47,295 nucleotides of DNA from Ramlibacter sp. (GTDB lineage Bacteria > Pseudomonadota > Gammaproteobacteria > Burkholderiales > Burkholderiaceae_C), in the NCBI GenBank assembly GCA_029237735.1, contig JAQZBU010000076.1, forward strand, positions 1 to 47,295. The letters run 5' to 3'. The position numbers and the translations under genes were made by a program. Each line of letters begins with the position of its first letter. The first letter of the stretch is position 1. A model generated the notes under the pieces. It was given only the letters and a program-made list of their open reading frames with translations, had not been told where the DNA came from and ran no database searches. Below are positions 1 to 8,138 of this stretch, one piece after another.

Positions 1-64
1 ACCGACAACAACGCGTGGCTTGCGACTCATTTGTGCGATTATCCTTTGGGAACGTTTTGCCGAC

Positions 65-120
65 GTGCCGCCACTAGGCAAAACAGCCCCCTCGGGGGGG
101 CAGCGAAGCGTGGGGGCAAC
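65..120 (-). repeat. Dispersed GC-rich intergenic repeat, family B, copy 1
   Basis: Read on the minus strand this stretch begins GCCCCCACGCTTCGCTGCC, then a C-run, GAGGGGGC, and after a spacer CCTAGTGGCGGC. The same pattern occurs at 34414-34491 and 41722-41797 on the plus strand. The inner part can fold as a C-run/G-run hairpin. Positions 1-130 otherwise show no gene; the upstream gene lies outside the window. Repeats of this form are common between genes in Comamonadaceae. Confidence 0.7.
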
Positions 121-130
121 ATTCTTCCTC

Positions 131-1339
131 ATGCTCTACCGGCCTACCCACGCGGACCTGCCGCGCCAACGCATGTCGCCCGCGGCGCTGGTGACGGCGG
201 GCGCGATCCATGTGGCTTTGCTCTGGCTGCTGCTGCAGTATTCGCCGCTGCAGCAGGCGATCCGCTACGTCGTCTATCAATATGTGCAGCCGATCAGCCC
301 CACGGCGCCCGCGGTCTCCAGCCGGGCCATCACCATCCGCCCGCCGGCGATCTCGACCCCCACGGACAGCGCGTCCGTGTTCTCGAAGACGCCCGAGTCC
401 AGCGTGCCGTTAAAGACCACGACCCAGTTGCCCGACACGCTGCAATCGAAGAAGCCGGTGCCGGAGCCTCGCCCCAGTGAGCCCGCGCCGGTGATCGAGC
501 CGCCAAGCGAGCAGCCGGCGCCGGCCGCCGCGGAGGTTCCTGCCCCCGCGCCGGAGCCCGCGCCTCCCGTGCCCGTGCCTCCCGTGCCCGTGCCTCCCGT
601 GCCGGTGCCGGTGCAGGTGCCGGAGCCTGCTACTGCGCCAGTCGAAGTCCCGCCGCCTGTGGCGCCGCCGCTGGCCCCTGTGCCGGAGCCTGCGCCCGCA
701 CCCCTGCCCGAGCCGCTTCCCGTGCCTGCCCCGGTGCCTGCCCCGGTGGCCGCGCCCGCTCCAGTCCCCGCACCGGTGCCCGAGCCTGCGCCCGCCCCGG
801 TTCCAGCGCCAGTCGCCGCGCCCGAACCGGCCCCCGTCCCAGCGCCGGTCGCACCAGCTGCACCTGCACCCGCGGCTCCCGCGCCTGCTCCCACGCAGCG
901 ACTGCAGGGCCCGGTAATCGACGTGCCTGCTCCCGCAGGCACGCCCGGCGCGTCCACGGCCGCGCCGGTCCAGGGCGCCCCGTCCGGGCCGGGCAGCGGC
1001 ACTAGCCCGGGGCCGGGTTGGGGTTCGCCCGGCCCATCCGTACCGTCGATGCCGAGCCGGCCGGCAACCCCCGCGCCATCCGCCGTGCCGCCCGCGCCCA
1101 TCGTCGTGCCAGCGATCCCGCCGCACCCCGGCCCCTACCGCATCCGCCAGCGCAGCCTTGCGGACATGGCCAACGAGCAGCTACGCCGCGGCAAGCCCAA
1201 AGACCCGCTGGCCGAAGGCATGGAAGGCTCTGCGATCGATGATTGCCTGCACGCGCCGCAGAAGCCATCTTCGGTAGGCGGGCTGCTGGCGCTGCCCGGA
1301 CTGGCCGCGCGGGCGCTGTCGGACCGGTGCGCGAAGTAG
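131..1339 (+). CDS. Proline/alanine-rich membrane-anchored protein of unknown function
   Basis: 402 residues from the ATG at 131; the frame is open upstream to 20 but that part runs through a dispersed repeat, so the internal ATG is preferred. Residues about 17-38 form one hydrophobic segment after a short basic N-terminus. A very long Pro/Ala/Val/Glu-rich linker follows (about residues 100-330), partly built of PVPVP units, then a short less biased C-terminus (about 340-402) with two cysteines. The layout (inner-membrane anchor plus periplasm-spanning Pro linker) resembles a TonB-type energy transducer, but I see no recognisable TonB C-terminal domain. The strong codon and Pro bias creates long antisense Gly-rich frames that are not genes. 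Function unknown; periplasmic exposure is inferred. Confidence 0.75.
   Translation: MLYRPTHADLPRQRMSPAALVTAGAIHVALLWLLLQYSPLQQAIRYVVYQYVQPISPTAPAVSSRAITIRPPAISTPTDSASVFSKTPESSVPLKTTTQLPDTLQSKKPVPEPRPSEPAPVIEPPSEQPAPAAAEVPAPAPEPAPPVPVPPVPVPPVPVPVQVPEPATAPVEVPPPVAPPLAPVPEPAPAPLPEPLPVPAPVPAPVAAPAPVPAPVPEPAPAPVPAPVAAPEPAPVPAPVAPAAPAPAAPAPAPTQRLQGPVIDVPAPAGTPGASTAAPVQGAPSGPGSGTSPGPGWGSPGPSVPSMPSRPATPAPSAVPPAPIVVPAIPPHPGPYRIRQRSLADMANEQLRRGKPKDPLAEGMEGSAIDDCLHAPQKPSSVGGLLALPGLAARALSDRCAK
563..607 (+). repeat. 15-bp tandem repeat inside the Pro-rich gene
   Basis: Three consecutive copies of CCTCCCGTGCCCGTG, the last with one change (CCGGTG), encode PPVPV units. Such in-frame tandem units can expand or contract by slippage without breaking the frame, which would change linker length. 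Confidence 0.85.
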
Positions 1340-1388
1340 CGCCGCGCCCGCGCCGATGAGGAGCGCGATTCGCGTTTAGCATGCTTAT

Positions 1389-2792
1389 ATGATCGATGTC
1401 CTGGTGATCGGCGGCGGTAACGCCGCCTTGTGCGCCGCCCTGATGGCGCGGGAAGCCGGCGCCAGCGTGCTGATGCTCGAAGCCGCACCGTCCGAATGGC
1501 GCGGCGGAAATTCGATGCACGTGCGCAACTTGCGCTGCATGCACGACTCGCCGCAGGATGTCTTGCTCGACTCCTACCCGGAGGAAGAGTTCTGGCTGGA
1601 CCTGCTCAAGGTCACGGGCGGAGCGACGGACGAGCAGCTTGCGCGCCTGGTAATCCGCGCCTCGTCCACATGTCGCGACTGGATGCGCAAGCACGGCGTG
1701 CACTTCCAGCCCTCGCTGGCGGGCACGCTGCACCTTTCGCGCACCAACGCCTTCTTCATGGGCGGTGGCAAGGCGCTGCTCAATGCCTATTACCGAAGTG
1801 CGGAGAACCTCGGCGTGCAGGTGCGCTACGAGACGCCGGTCGATGCGATCGAGCTGGACGGCGGCCGCTTCTTCGCCGCCCGCGTCGGCGACGAGCGGAT
1901 AGAGGCCCGCGCCTGCGTGCTGGCCTGCGGCGGCTTCGAGTCGAACCGCGAATGGATGCGCGAAGCCTGGGGGCAGAACGAGAGAGGCGAATGGCCCGCC
2001 GACAACTTCCTGATCCGCGGCACGCGCTTCAACCAGGGTGTGCTGCTCAAGCACATGATGGACGCGGGGGCCGACATCATCGGCGAGCCTTCGCAGTCGC
2101 ATTGCGTGGCGATCGACGCACGTGCGCCGCTCTACGACGGCGGCATCGTCACCCGAGTCGATTGCGTTTCGCTGGGCGTTATGCTCAACCGGGACGCTCA
2201 GCGCTTCTACGACGAGGGCGAGGATTTCTGGCCGAAGCGCTACGCGATCTGGGGCCGCCTGGTGGCGCAGCAACCGGGTCAGATCGGCTACTGCATCATC
2301 GACAGCAAGGCCGTCGGCCGTTTCATGCCGCCGGTGTTTCCGGGCGTGCGCGCCGACACATTGCCGGAGCTCGCCCGCGCCCTCGGCCTCGATGAAGCGG
2401 CGTTCATGAAAACGCTGGGCGATTTCAACGCCGCCTGCAGGCCCGGAACGTTCGACCACACAGTGCTCGACGACTGCATGACGGCCGGCCTCGCGCCCGC
2501 AAAGACGCACTGGGCGCGCCCCATCGATACGCCGCCGTTCTACGGGTATGCGCTGCGTCCCGGCATTACCTTCACCTACCTGGGCCTGAAGACCAACGAG
2601 CACGCCGCCGTGCATTTCAACGGCGTGCCCAGCGCCAACCTGTTCGTCGCGGGCGAGATGATGGCGGGCAATGTGCTCGGCAAGGGCTACACGGCCGGCG
2701 TGGGCATGAGCATCGGGACTGCGTTCGGCCGTATCGCCGGCAGCAGCGCGGCAGGGGCCGCACTGAAGGAAGGCGCCCATGCAACAGCTTGA
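1389..2792 (+). CDS. tcuA: FAD-dependent tricarballylate dehydrogenase TcuA
   Basis: 467-residue flavoprotein of the fumarate reductase/succinate dehydrogenase flavoprotein superfamily. The N-terminus has the FAD dinucleotide-binding motif [12 protein letters not shown], followed by [11 protein letters not shown] around residue 40, and the C-terminus has [20 protein letters not shown], typical of the FAD-binding end of this family. TcuA of Salmonella oxidises tricarballylate to cis-aconitate, with TcuB reoxidising the flavin. The gene overlaps tcuB by 14 bp, so the two are translationally coupled. The first in-frame ATG at 1389 begins directly with the Rossmann strand, so it is the likely start although no strong ribosome site precedes it. 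The substrate could be a related tri- or dicarboxylate. Confidence 0.85.
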   Translation: MIDVLVIGGGNAALCAALMAREAGASVLMLEAAPSEWRGGNSMHVRNLRCMHDSPQDVLLDSYPEEEFWLDLLKVTGGATDEQLARLVIRASSTCRDWMRKHGVHFQPSLAGTLHLSRTNAFFMGGGKALLNAYYRSAENLGVQVRYETPVDAIELDGGRFFAARVGDERIEARACVLACGGFESNREWMREAWGQNERGEWPADNFLIRGTRFNQGVLLKHMMDAGADIIGEPSQSHCVAIDARAPLYDGGIVTRVDCVSLGVMLNRDAQRFYDEGEDFWPKRYAIWGRLVAQQPGQIGYCIIDSKAVGRFMPPVFPGVRADTLPELARALGLDEAAFMKTLGDFNAACRPGTFDHTVLDDCMTAGLAPAKTHWARPIDTPPFYGYALRPGITFTYLGLKTNEHAAVHFNGVPSANLFVAGEMMAGNVLGKGYTAGVGMSIGTAFGRIAGSSAAGAALKEGAHATA

Positions 2793-3939
2793 AGCCCTTG
2801 GCCGCGAAGCCGCCGGCCTGGCAGCAGGGGAGCTGCCACTGTCTGCCCCCGAGGCAGAAGTCGGCCGCCAGATGCAGATCTGCAATGCGTGCCGCTATTG
2901 CGAAGGTTTCTGCGCCGTGTTTCCCGCGATGACGCGCCGCCTCGATTTCGGCAAGGCGGACATCCACTACCTTGCAAACCTCTGTCACAACTGCGGCGCC
3001 TGCCTGCACGCCTGCCAGTACGCGCCGCCGCACGAGTTTTCCGTGAACGTCCCCCAGGCGATGGCAACGGTGCGCGGCCAGACCTACTCCGACTACGCGT
3101 GGCCGCCCGCGCTTGGCAAGCTCTACAAACGCAACGGCCTCGCGCTGGCGCTGGCAAGCGCGGTGGGGTTGGCGCTGTTCCTGGTGCTGCTGTTGCTGGC
3201 AAAAGGTTCGCTGGTGACGCCGCCGCTGGCCGGTAATTTCTACGCGGTCTTTCCTCACAACACACTGGTGGCGATGTTTGGCGCGGTGTTCGCCTTCGCC
3301 GTGGTGGCGCTTGCTGTCGGCGTAACCAGGTTCTGGCGGGACGTGTCTCCCGGATATGCCACATCGGGGGCGGCGGTCGAGGCGGCCGGCCGCGCGCTCA
3401 GCCTCCAATACCTGGACGGCGGCCATGGTCAGGGTTGCAATGAAGCGAACGATGCATTCACGCTGTGGCGCCGGCGTTTTCACCACGCCACGTTCTACGG
3501 ATTCATGTTGTGCTTCGCAGCGACGTGCGTTGCAACGCTGTACCACTATGTCCTGGGCCAGAGCGCGCCCTACGCGTTCATCAGCCTGCCGGTGCTGCTG
3601 GGCACGGCAGGTGGCATCGGACTGCTGGCGGGGCCCGCGGGGCTGCTGTGGCTGAACTTGCATCGACATCCGTTGCACGGCGACTCTCGGCAAAAGCCGA
3701 TGGACCGTGGCTTCATCGCGCTGCTCTTTTTCACCAGCCTCACGGGGCTGGCGCTGCTGGCATGGAGAGACACATCTGCTATGGCGCTCCTGTTCGCAAT
3801 CCACCTGGGGGTCGTGATGGCTCTCTTCCTTACTCTGCCCTATGGCAAGTTCGCGCACGGTATCTATCGCGTCGCGGCGCTGCTCAAGTACGCTGTCGAA
3901 AAGCGGCAGCCCAGCAGCATCGCGGCGGGCGCGGAGTGA
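2779..3939 (+). CDS. tcuB: TcuB, iron-sulfur membrane partner of TcuA
   Basis: 386 residues. The N-terminal half carries two ferredoxin-like cysteine clusters, [11 protein letters not shown] (about residue 35) and [11 protein letters not shown] (about residue 73), fitting two 4Fe-4S centres. The rest has several hydrophobic membrane segments (about residues 115-140, 155-180, 235-260, 265-290, 315-330, 335-355). This is the TcuB/CitB architecture, which passes electrons from reduced TcuA flavin to the membrane quinone pool. The start ATG at 2779 lies inside the end of tcuA and is preceded by GAAGGAAGG. Pairing with TcuA and a downstream periplasmic receptor supports a tricarboxylate oxidation module. 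Confidence 0.85.
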   Translation: MQQLEALGREAAGLAAGELPLSAPEAEVGRQMQICNACRYCEGFCAVFPAMTRRLDFGKADIHYLANLCHNCGACLHACQYAPPHEFSVNVPQAMATVRGQTYSDYAWPPALGKLYKRNGLALALASAVGLALFLVLLLLAKGSLVTPPLAGNFYAVFPHNTLVAMFGAVFAFAVVALAVGVTRFWRDVSPGYATSGAAVEAAGRALSLQYLDGGHGQGCNEANDAFTLWRRRFHHATFYGFMLCFAATCVATLYHYVLGQSAPYAFISLPVLLGTAGGIGLLAGPAGLLWLNLHRHPLHGDSRQKPMDRGFIALLFFTSLTGLALLAWRDTSAMALLFAIHLGVVMALFLTLPYGKFAHGIYRVAALLKYAVEKRQPSSIAAGAE

Positions 3940-4029
3940 ATCGAAACGCAAAGCAAACGCGATGGGGGTTTGCGCCGGTATCAGTTCTGAAATGCGGGAC
4001 TAATCTCTCGTCACCCGAAGGAGAACAAC

Positions 4030-5028
4030 GTGAACCAAGCCTTTTCACCGAAACGCCGCGAACTCATGGCCGCCGCCGTCGCCGCCGGCACTGCGGCCCT
4101 GCTGCCCTCGGCGCTGCAAGCGCAGTCCCAGTGGCCGACCAAGTCGATCCGCTTCCTGGTTCCGTTCGCGCCCGGCGGCACGTCGGAGATCGTCGCGCGC
4201 TCGGTGGCGGCCGAGCTCACCAAGCAACTGGGGCAAACGGTCTATGTGGAAAACAAGCCCGGTGGCGCCGGCGTCGTTGCGATGTCCGAGGCGCACCGCG
4301 CGGCCCCCGATGGCTACACCATCATCCTCGGCCATGTCGGCACGCTGGCGGTGAACCCGTACATGCTGGCCAACCAGCCTTACGACGTGAACAAGGATTT
4401 CATTCCCGTCACGCTGCTGGCCAAAGTGCCCAACGTGTTCGTGATCCATCCGGATGTCCCCGCCAGGAACTTCAAGGAGTTCGTGGCCTACGTGAAGGCC
4501 AACCCCGGCAAGCTCAGCTACGGCTCCGCGGGCAACGCCAGCGCCGGGCACCTCGCGATGGAATACCTGAAGCTCGTCACGGGAATGTTCATCACGCACA
4601 TCCCCTACCGCGGCACCGGCCCGCAACTGACAGACCTGCTTGCCGGGCGCACACAAGCTTCTTCAGCCGGGCTGCCCGCGCTGGGCGCGCACATCCGCGC
4701 CGGCAAGCTTCGCGCCATCGCGGTGGGAACGCAGCAGCGCATCTCCGCCTTGCCGGAAGTGCCCACGGTGGCCGAGATGGGTTTCAAGGATTTCGAAACC
4801 TCGCAGTGGTACGGCATGCTGGCCCCGGCCGGAACGCCGCCGGACGTGGTCAAGAAGTTGCAGGAAGAGTCATACAAGGCGCTCAAGTCGAGTGCGGTGA
4901 CCGAGCGCTTCGCCACCGACAACGCGGTGGGCGGCGGCGGGCCGTCTTCGGAGTTCGCGGCGTTCATCGCAGCCGAGCAGAAGATCTGGAAAGAAATCGT
5001 GAAACAGGCCCAGATCAAGGCCGACTGA
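4030..5028 (+). CDS. Bug-family (TctC-like) periplasmic solute-binding protein
   Basis: 332 residues with GTG start at 4030, preceded by AAGGAG seven bases upstream. The N-terminus has a twin-arginine-like signal (SPKRRELMAAAVAAG) ending near ALQAQS. The mature part has Bug-family hallmarks: IRFLVPFAPGGTSEIVAR near the start, GGAGVVA, LSYGSAGNASAGHLAMEY, and HIPYRGTGPQLTDLL in the middle. Bug receptors capture carboxylates for tripartite tricarboxylate transporters (TctABC), but no TctA or TctB is nearby. The position after tcuAB suggests it binds the tcuAB substrate and uses membrane partners encoded elsewhere; this is inference. Bug genes are very numerous in Burkholderiales, so the ligand is uncertain. 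Confidence 0.88.
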   Translation: MNQAFSPKRRELMAAAVAAGTAALLPSALQAQSQWPTKSIRFLVPFAPGGTSEIVARSVAAELTKQLGQTVYVENKPGGAGVVAMSEAHRAAPDGYTIILGHVGTLAVNPYMLANQPYDVNKDFIPVTLLAKVPNVFVIHPDVPARNFKEFVAYVKANPGKLSYGSAGNASAGHLAMEYLKLVTGMFITHIPYRGTGPQLTDLLAGRTQASSAGLPALGAHIRAGKLRAIAVGTQQRISALPEVPTVAEMGFKDFETSQWYGMLAPAGTPPDVVKKLQEESYKALKSSAVTERFATDNAVGGGGPSSEFAAFIAAEQKIWKEIVKQAQIKAD

Positions 5029-5042
5029 GTCGTAGGCGACTC
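5027..5042. terminator. Small hairpin between convergent genes
   Basis: GAGTCG-TAGG-CGACTC forms a 6-bp stem with a tetraloop and is followed by ATATT. It starts within the stop codon region of the Bug gene and sits just before the end of the convergent nudJ. It could serve as a weak bidirectional terminator; no long T-run is present. Confidence 0.4.
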
Positions 5043-5046
5043 ATAT

Positions 5047-5532
5047 TCAGGCCGGCTTGGCCAGGATGCTCCGGTCGGTGTGTATCACCGACAGCGGATG
5101 TCGCACGCCGGCCAGGTAATCCTCGATGCATTTGAGCACCAGCGGGCTGCGATGCCGTGCCGCACTGGCGCGCACTTCGTCGATCGTCATCCACAACGTG
5201 CGAACGATTCCCTCGTCCAGCGGCTGCGCAGGGTCATGCGCGCCGAGTTCGCCGCAGAACGCCATGCGCAGATAGGTCTGGTCCTCGCCCGTGGACTTCT
5301 TCAACGACCGCGCAAGGTACACGCCCAGCAGCGCCGTGGGCCGGAACTGGTAGGCCGACTCCTCCAGCACTTCGCGGGCGCAGCCCTGCTCGGGCGTCTC
5401 GCCGGGGTCGAGGTGGCCCGCGGGCGTGTTCAGTTTCAGGCCGCCGTTGGTCTGCTCCTCGACCAGCAGGAATCGGCCGTCCTTTTCGATCACGGCGGCC
5501 ACTGTGACGCTGGGTTTCCACGGTGTATGCAT
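5047..5532 (-). CDS. nudJ: NudJ-like Nudix phosphohydrolase
   Basis: 161 residues from the ATG at 5532; longer upstream frames are Ala/Gly shadows of exbB. The N-terminus (HTPWKPSVTVAAVIEKDGRF) matches the start of the Nudix fold. The Nudix box, G-x5-E-x7-REVLEES, spans residues 39-61 (GHLDPGETPEQGCAREVLEE) with the metal-binding glutamates present. The C-terminal RSPLVLKCIEDYLAGVRHPLSVI resembles E. coli NudJ, which hydrolyses nucleoside tri- and diphosphates and thiamine/HMP pyrophosphates. Convergent with the Bug gene and divergent from exbB. The family call is firm; the NudJ assignment is by whole-protein resemblance. Confidence 0.85.
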   Translation of the reverse strand: MHTPWKPSVTVAAVIEKDGRFLLVEEQTNGGLKLNTPAGHLDPGETPEQGCAREVLEESAYQFRPTALLGVYLARSLKKSTGEDQTYLRMAFCGELGAHDPAQPLDEGIVRTLWMTIDEVRASAARHRSPLVLKCIEDYLAGVRHPLSVIHTDRSILAKPA

Positions 5533-5620
5533 TGCCCGGATTATCTCCACCTTGGCGCACGGACGGGGCTGCCTGCCGGATACGACACAATGGCCCTGTT
5601 CCGGCTTCCCCACCCCGACC

Positions 5621-6487
5621 ATGCCCACACTTTCCGCACTGTTGACCCGCATCGCGCTGGCCGCCTGCCTGCTGGCAGGCGCGGCGGTGATGGCGCAGAC
5701 CAATCCGCCAGCGCCGGGCGGCGCCGCGTCGGGCCCGGCAGCGGCCGGGGCTGCGGCCCCCGGCGCCTCCGCCCCCGCTGCGTTTCGGCCCGCGGCCATC
5801 CTGCCGCCGATCAAGGCGCCCGAGGCCATCGCCAATCCCTACGGCCTGCGCGCGCTATGGGCGCAAGGCGACTGGATCGCCCGCGTTACGCTGCTCATCC
5901 TGGCGATCATGTCGCTTGGCAGCTGGTATGTGCTGATCGCCAAGCTTGTCGCGCAGTCGCGCATGGGCGGGCAGGGCAAGGACGCCAACCAGAACTTCTG
6001 GAAGGCCGACACCGTGCGCCAGGGCGCGGACAAGCTACAACCCGCCAGCCCCTACCGCTTTATCGCGGAGTCGGCACTCGAGGCCACGCGCAGGCATGAC
6101 GGACTGATCGGGCAGGTGGACCTGAACACCTGGACCGCGCAGAGCATCGAACGCGCGGTCGCCACCGTACACAGCCGTACCCAGGAGGGCCTGGCGGTAC
6201 TCGCGACAGTGGGGTCCACCGCGCCGTTCGTTGGCCTGTTCGGCACCGTCTGGGGCATCTACAACGCGCTGGTGAAGATCGGCGCGTCGGGCCAGGCCTC
6301 CATCGACAAGGTCGCCGGCCCAGTCGGCGAGGCGCTGATCATGACGGCGATTGGCCTGGCCGTCGCGGTGCCTGCCGTGCTCGGCTACAACTGGCTGGTG
6401 AGGCGCAACAAGGTGGCGATGGACACGGTGCGCGCCTTCGGCTCCGACCTGCACACCGTTCTGCTCGCTGCGGGTAACAGGAAATAG
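5621..6487 (+). CDS. exbB: ExbB/TolQ/MotA-type proton channel with N-terminal Pro/Ala extension
   Basis: 288 residues from ATG 5621. Residues 1-27 look like a cleavable signal peptide (LLTRIALAACLLAGAAVMAQ), followed by a Pro/Ala-rich stretch of about 45 residues, then the ExbB core: one membrane helix (IARVTLLILAIMSLGSWYVL, about residues 90-110) and two later helices around [21 protein letters not shown] and IMTAIGLAVAVPAVLGYN. The [18 protein letters not shown] motif is diagnostic. ExbB pentamers with ExbD conduct protons to energise TonB-type transport. The two exbD genes follow at once (12-bp gap, then overlap). An N-terminal signal plus linker is seen in some ExbB variants and not in classical E. 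coli ExbB. Confidence 0.9.
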   Translation: MPTLSALLTRIALAACLLAGAAVMAQTNPPAPGGAASGPAAAGAAAPGASAPAAFRPAAILPPIKAPEAIANPYGLRALWAQGDWIARVTLLILAIMSLGSWYVLIAKLVAQSRMGGQGKDANQNFWKADTVRQGADKLQPASPYRFIAESALEATRRHDGLIGQVDLNTWTAQSIERAVATVHSRTQEGLAVLATVGSTAPFVGLFGTVWGIYNALVKIGASGQASIDKVAGPVGEALIMTAIGLAVAVPAVLGYNWLVRRNKVAMDTVRAFGSDLHTVLLAAGNRK

Positions 6488-6499
6488 CGGGCGGGCGGA

Positions 6500-6931
6500 A
6501 TGGCGATCAACTTTCCGCAACCGCCGGACGCTGAAGACCAGCTGATCGCGACCATCAACACCACGCCGCTGGTGGATGTGATGCTGGTGCTGCTGATCAT
6601 CTTCCTGATCACGATCCCCGTCGTCAACAGCTCGATCGCCGTCACGCTGCCGCTCGAGCCGGCGCGCGCGCAAGGCTCGCAGGTGGAGGATGTGATCGTC
6701 ACCGTCGACGCGCAGGGCGCGATCTACTGGTTCGACACGCGCCTGCCGGGCACTAAGGATCTGCAGGAACTGCTCGGCCGCGTCGCGGTGATGCAGCCTC
6801 AGCCCGAGCTGCACATCCGCGCCGACGCGCGGGCCGACTACGAGTCGATCGGCCAGGTGGTGCACGCCGCGCAGCAGAACGGCATCGCGCGCATCGGCTT
6901 CCTCACCGAACCCCCGGAAGGAAGCCAGTGA
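6500..6931 (+). CDS. exbD: ExbD/TolR-type protein, first copy
   Basis: 143 residues. After a short cytoplasmic tail comes the single membrane helix preceded by TINTTPLVDVMLVLLIIFLI, with the conserved membrane aspartate (LVDV) needed for proton conduction. The periplasmic domain follows (VIVTVDAQGAIYW to ELHIRADARADYESIGQVV). It partners ExbB encoded 12 bp upstream, and its last codons overlap the second exbD by 4 bp (ATTCC start region, GTGA overlap), showing co-translation. GGGCGGGCGGA just upstream serves as the ribosome site. Confidence 0.92.
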   Translation: MAINFPQPPDAEDQLIATINTTPLVDVMLVLLIIFLITIPVVNSSIAVTLPLEPARAQGSQVEDVIVTVDAQGAIYWFDTRLPGTKDLQELLGRVAVMQPQPELHIRADARADYESIGQVVHAAQQNGIARIGFLTEPPEGSQ

Positions 6932-7350
6932 TTCCCCTGCACGACGACAGCGAGGCCGAGGTGATGGTAGACATCAACACCACGCCGTTGGTGGACGTGC
7001 TGCTGGTGCTGCTGGTCATGCTCATCATCACGATCCCCATCCAGCTGCATTCCGTGAACATCGAGATGCCCGGCAGCAACACACCGCCGCCGCCGGTGCA
7101 GCCCGAGATCGTGCGCATCGACATCACGCCGGGCGGCGGATTCGTGTGGAACGGCGAGCCGCTGGCCAGCCGCGCCGAACTGGAAGAGCGTCTGCAGAAG
7201 GCGGCCGCCGCGCAGCCGGAACAACCCGAGATCCACCTGCGCCCGAACCGCCTCGCGAAGTACGACAGCGTTGCGGCAGCGCTGGCCAGCTCGCAGCGCC
7301 TGGGCTTGACGAAGATCGGGCTCGTAGGCTCCGAACAGTTCGCGCGCTGA
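6928..7350 (+). CDS. exbD: ExbD/TolR-type protein, second copy
   Basis: 140 residues, GTG start at 6928 overlapping the stop of the first exbD. The motif VDINTTPLVDVLLVLLVMLI contains the same conserved aspartate, and the periplasmic part (GSNTPPPPVQPEIVRIDITP to PEIHLRPNRLAKYDSVAAAL) has the ExbD fold pattern. ExbB-ExbD-ExbD triplets with two different ExbDs are known in proteobacteria (Xanthomonas iron uptake, for example) and probably form a mixed stator. No tonB gene is adjacent. The stop codon abuts the stop of the convergent unknown gene with no gap. Confidence 0.92.
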   Translation: MIPLHDDSEAEVMVDINTTPLVDVLLVLLVMLIITIPIQLHSVNIEMPGSNTPPPPVQPEIVRIDITPGGGFVWNGEPLASRAELEERLQKAAAAQPEQPEIHLRPNRLAKYDSVAAALASSQRLGLTKIGLVGSEQFAR

Positions 7351-8073
7351 TCAGGGTTCGTATTCCGGAGCGCCCTGCACCCAGATGAACGACTGCACGT
7401 CGATCATGTCGCGGGCCTTGAAGCCGGGCCGGCGGTCGAGGTCGCGCCGGATGATCGCCGCGAAAGTCTGCAGCGACTGGTAGACAGGCCACGCTGGCTG
7501 AGCGCGATACTGGAAGTCATAGCCATAGGCGTGCGCCGCCTTGCGCGTGACCCGGGGCTTGAGGAAGAGGTGCTTGTCCGGCCGTGCGATGAAGCCGAAC
7601 ACCGTCACCAGCGGCCAGGTGAGCACGCGGGTCTGCCTTCGCGGCAGGTCGTTGACGGCCTGCACCCAATCGTCGAACTTGCGATGCGGCGCGCCCCGGC
7701 CCCAGAGGAAAGCGTAAAGCTCGGTGGCGAAGAGACGCGCGCCGGCCGGCGTCTTCACAGCGTCGCGCAACGCCATTTTCTCGAACGAGAACAGCAGGTT
7801 CGCGCGCGACTCGATGCGCACGGCAATATCCGCGATCTGGCGAAACTCGCCGCGCGCGAGCAGCTTGCGGAAATCCACCGGGCCGAGTTCCGCCTTCCAC
7901 TCGAGGTGGGCGCGCTCCTTGTTTGAACGCTCGGCCACCAGGTAGGTTTCGTCCTGGAAACCATCGGGGTAGAACAACTCGAATTTGCGACGCGATCGCG
8001 CCGCGCCGAGGTAGCTGATGTTGCCGGCGCGCGCGCCGGTAAGGGGTCTTGAGAGGGATGCTGCACGGGCCAT
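7351..8073 (-). CDS. Conserved-looking protein of unknown function
   Basis: 240 residues from ATG 8073. Basic N-terminus (GNISYLGAARSRRKFELFYPDGF), a charged middle, and a C-terminus containing WPLVTVFGFIARPDKHLF and SFIWVQGAPEYEP. No signal peptide, membrane span or motif that I recognise. It ends exactly where the second exbD ends (stop codons 7348-7350 and 7351-7353) and shares no obvious operon partner; the metallophosphoesterase is 65 bp upstream on the same strand. It has good codon use and little low-complexity sequence, so it is likely a real gene. Function not assigned. Confidence 0.75.
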   Translation of the reverse strand: MARAASLSRPLTGARAGNISYLGAARSRRKFELFYPDGFQDETYLVAERSNKERAHLEWKAELGPVDFRKLLARGEFRQIADIAVRIESRANLLFSFEKMALRDAVKTPAGARLFATELYAFLWGRGAPHRKFDDWVQAVNDLPRRQTRVLTWPLVTVFGFIARPDKHLFLKPRVTRKAAHAYGYDFQYRAQPAWPVYQSLQTFAAIIRRDLDRRPGFKARDMIDVQSFIWVQGAPEYEP

Positions 8074-8138
8074 GCAGGCAGTTTTTGGCCCCGCCCAACC
8101 TCAGCCATGTCGGACAACACGCCGCGTCCTTGTAGGAC

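Noticed and set aside
277..1126. Long Gly/Thr- and Arg-rich reading frames on the minus strand
   Set aside because: They mirror the Pro/Ala-rich coding strand; composition is what antisense of PVPAP codons gives, and there is no ribosome site.
131..1339. Calling the Pro-rich protein TonB
   Set aside because: Membrane anchor and Pro linker fit, but the C-terminal region shows no TonB domain and ends in an unrelated cysteine-containing tail.
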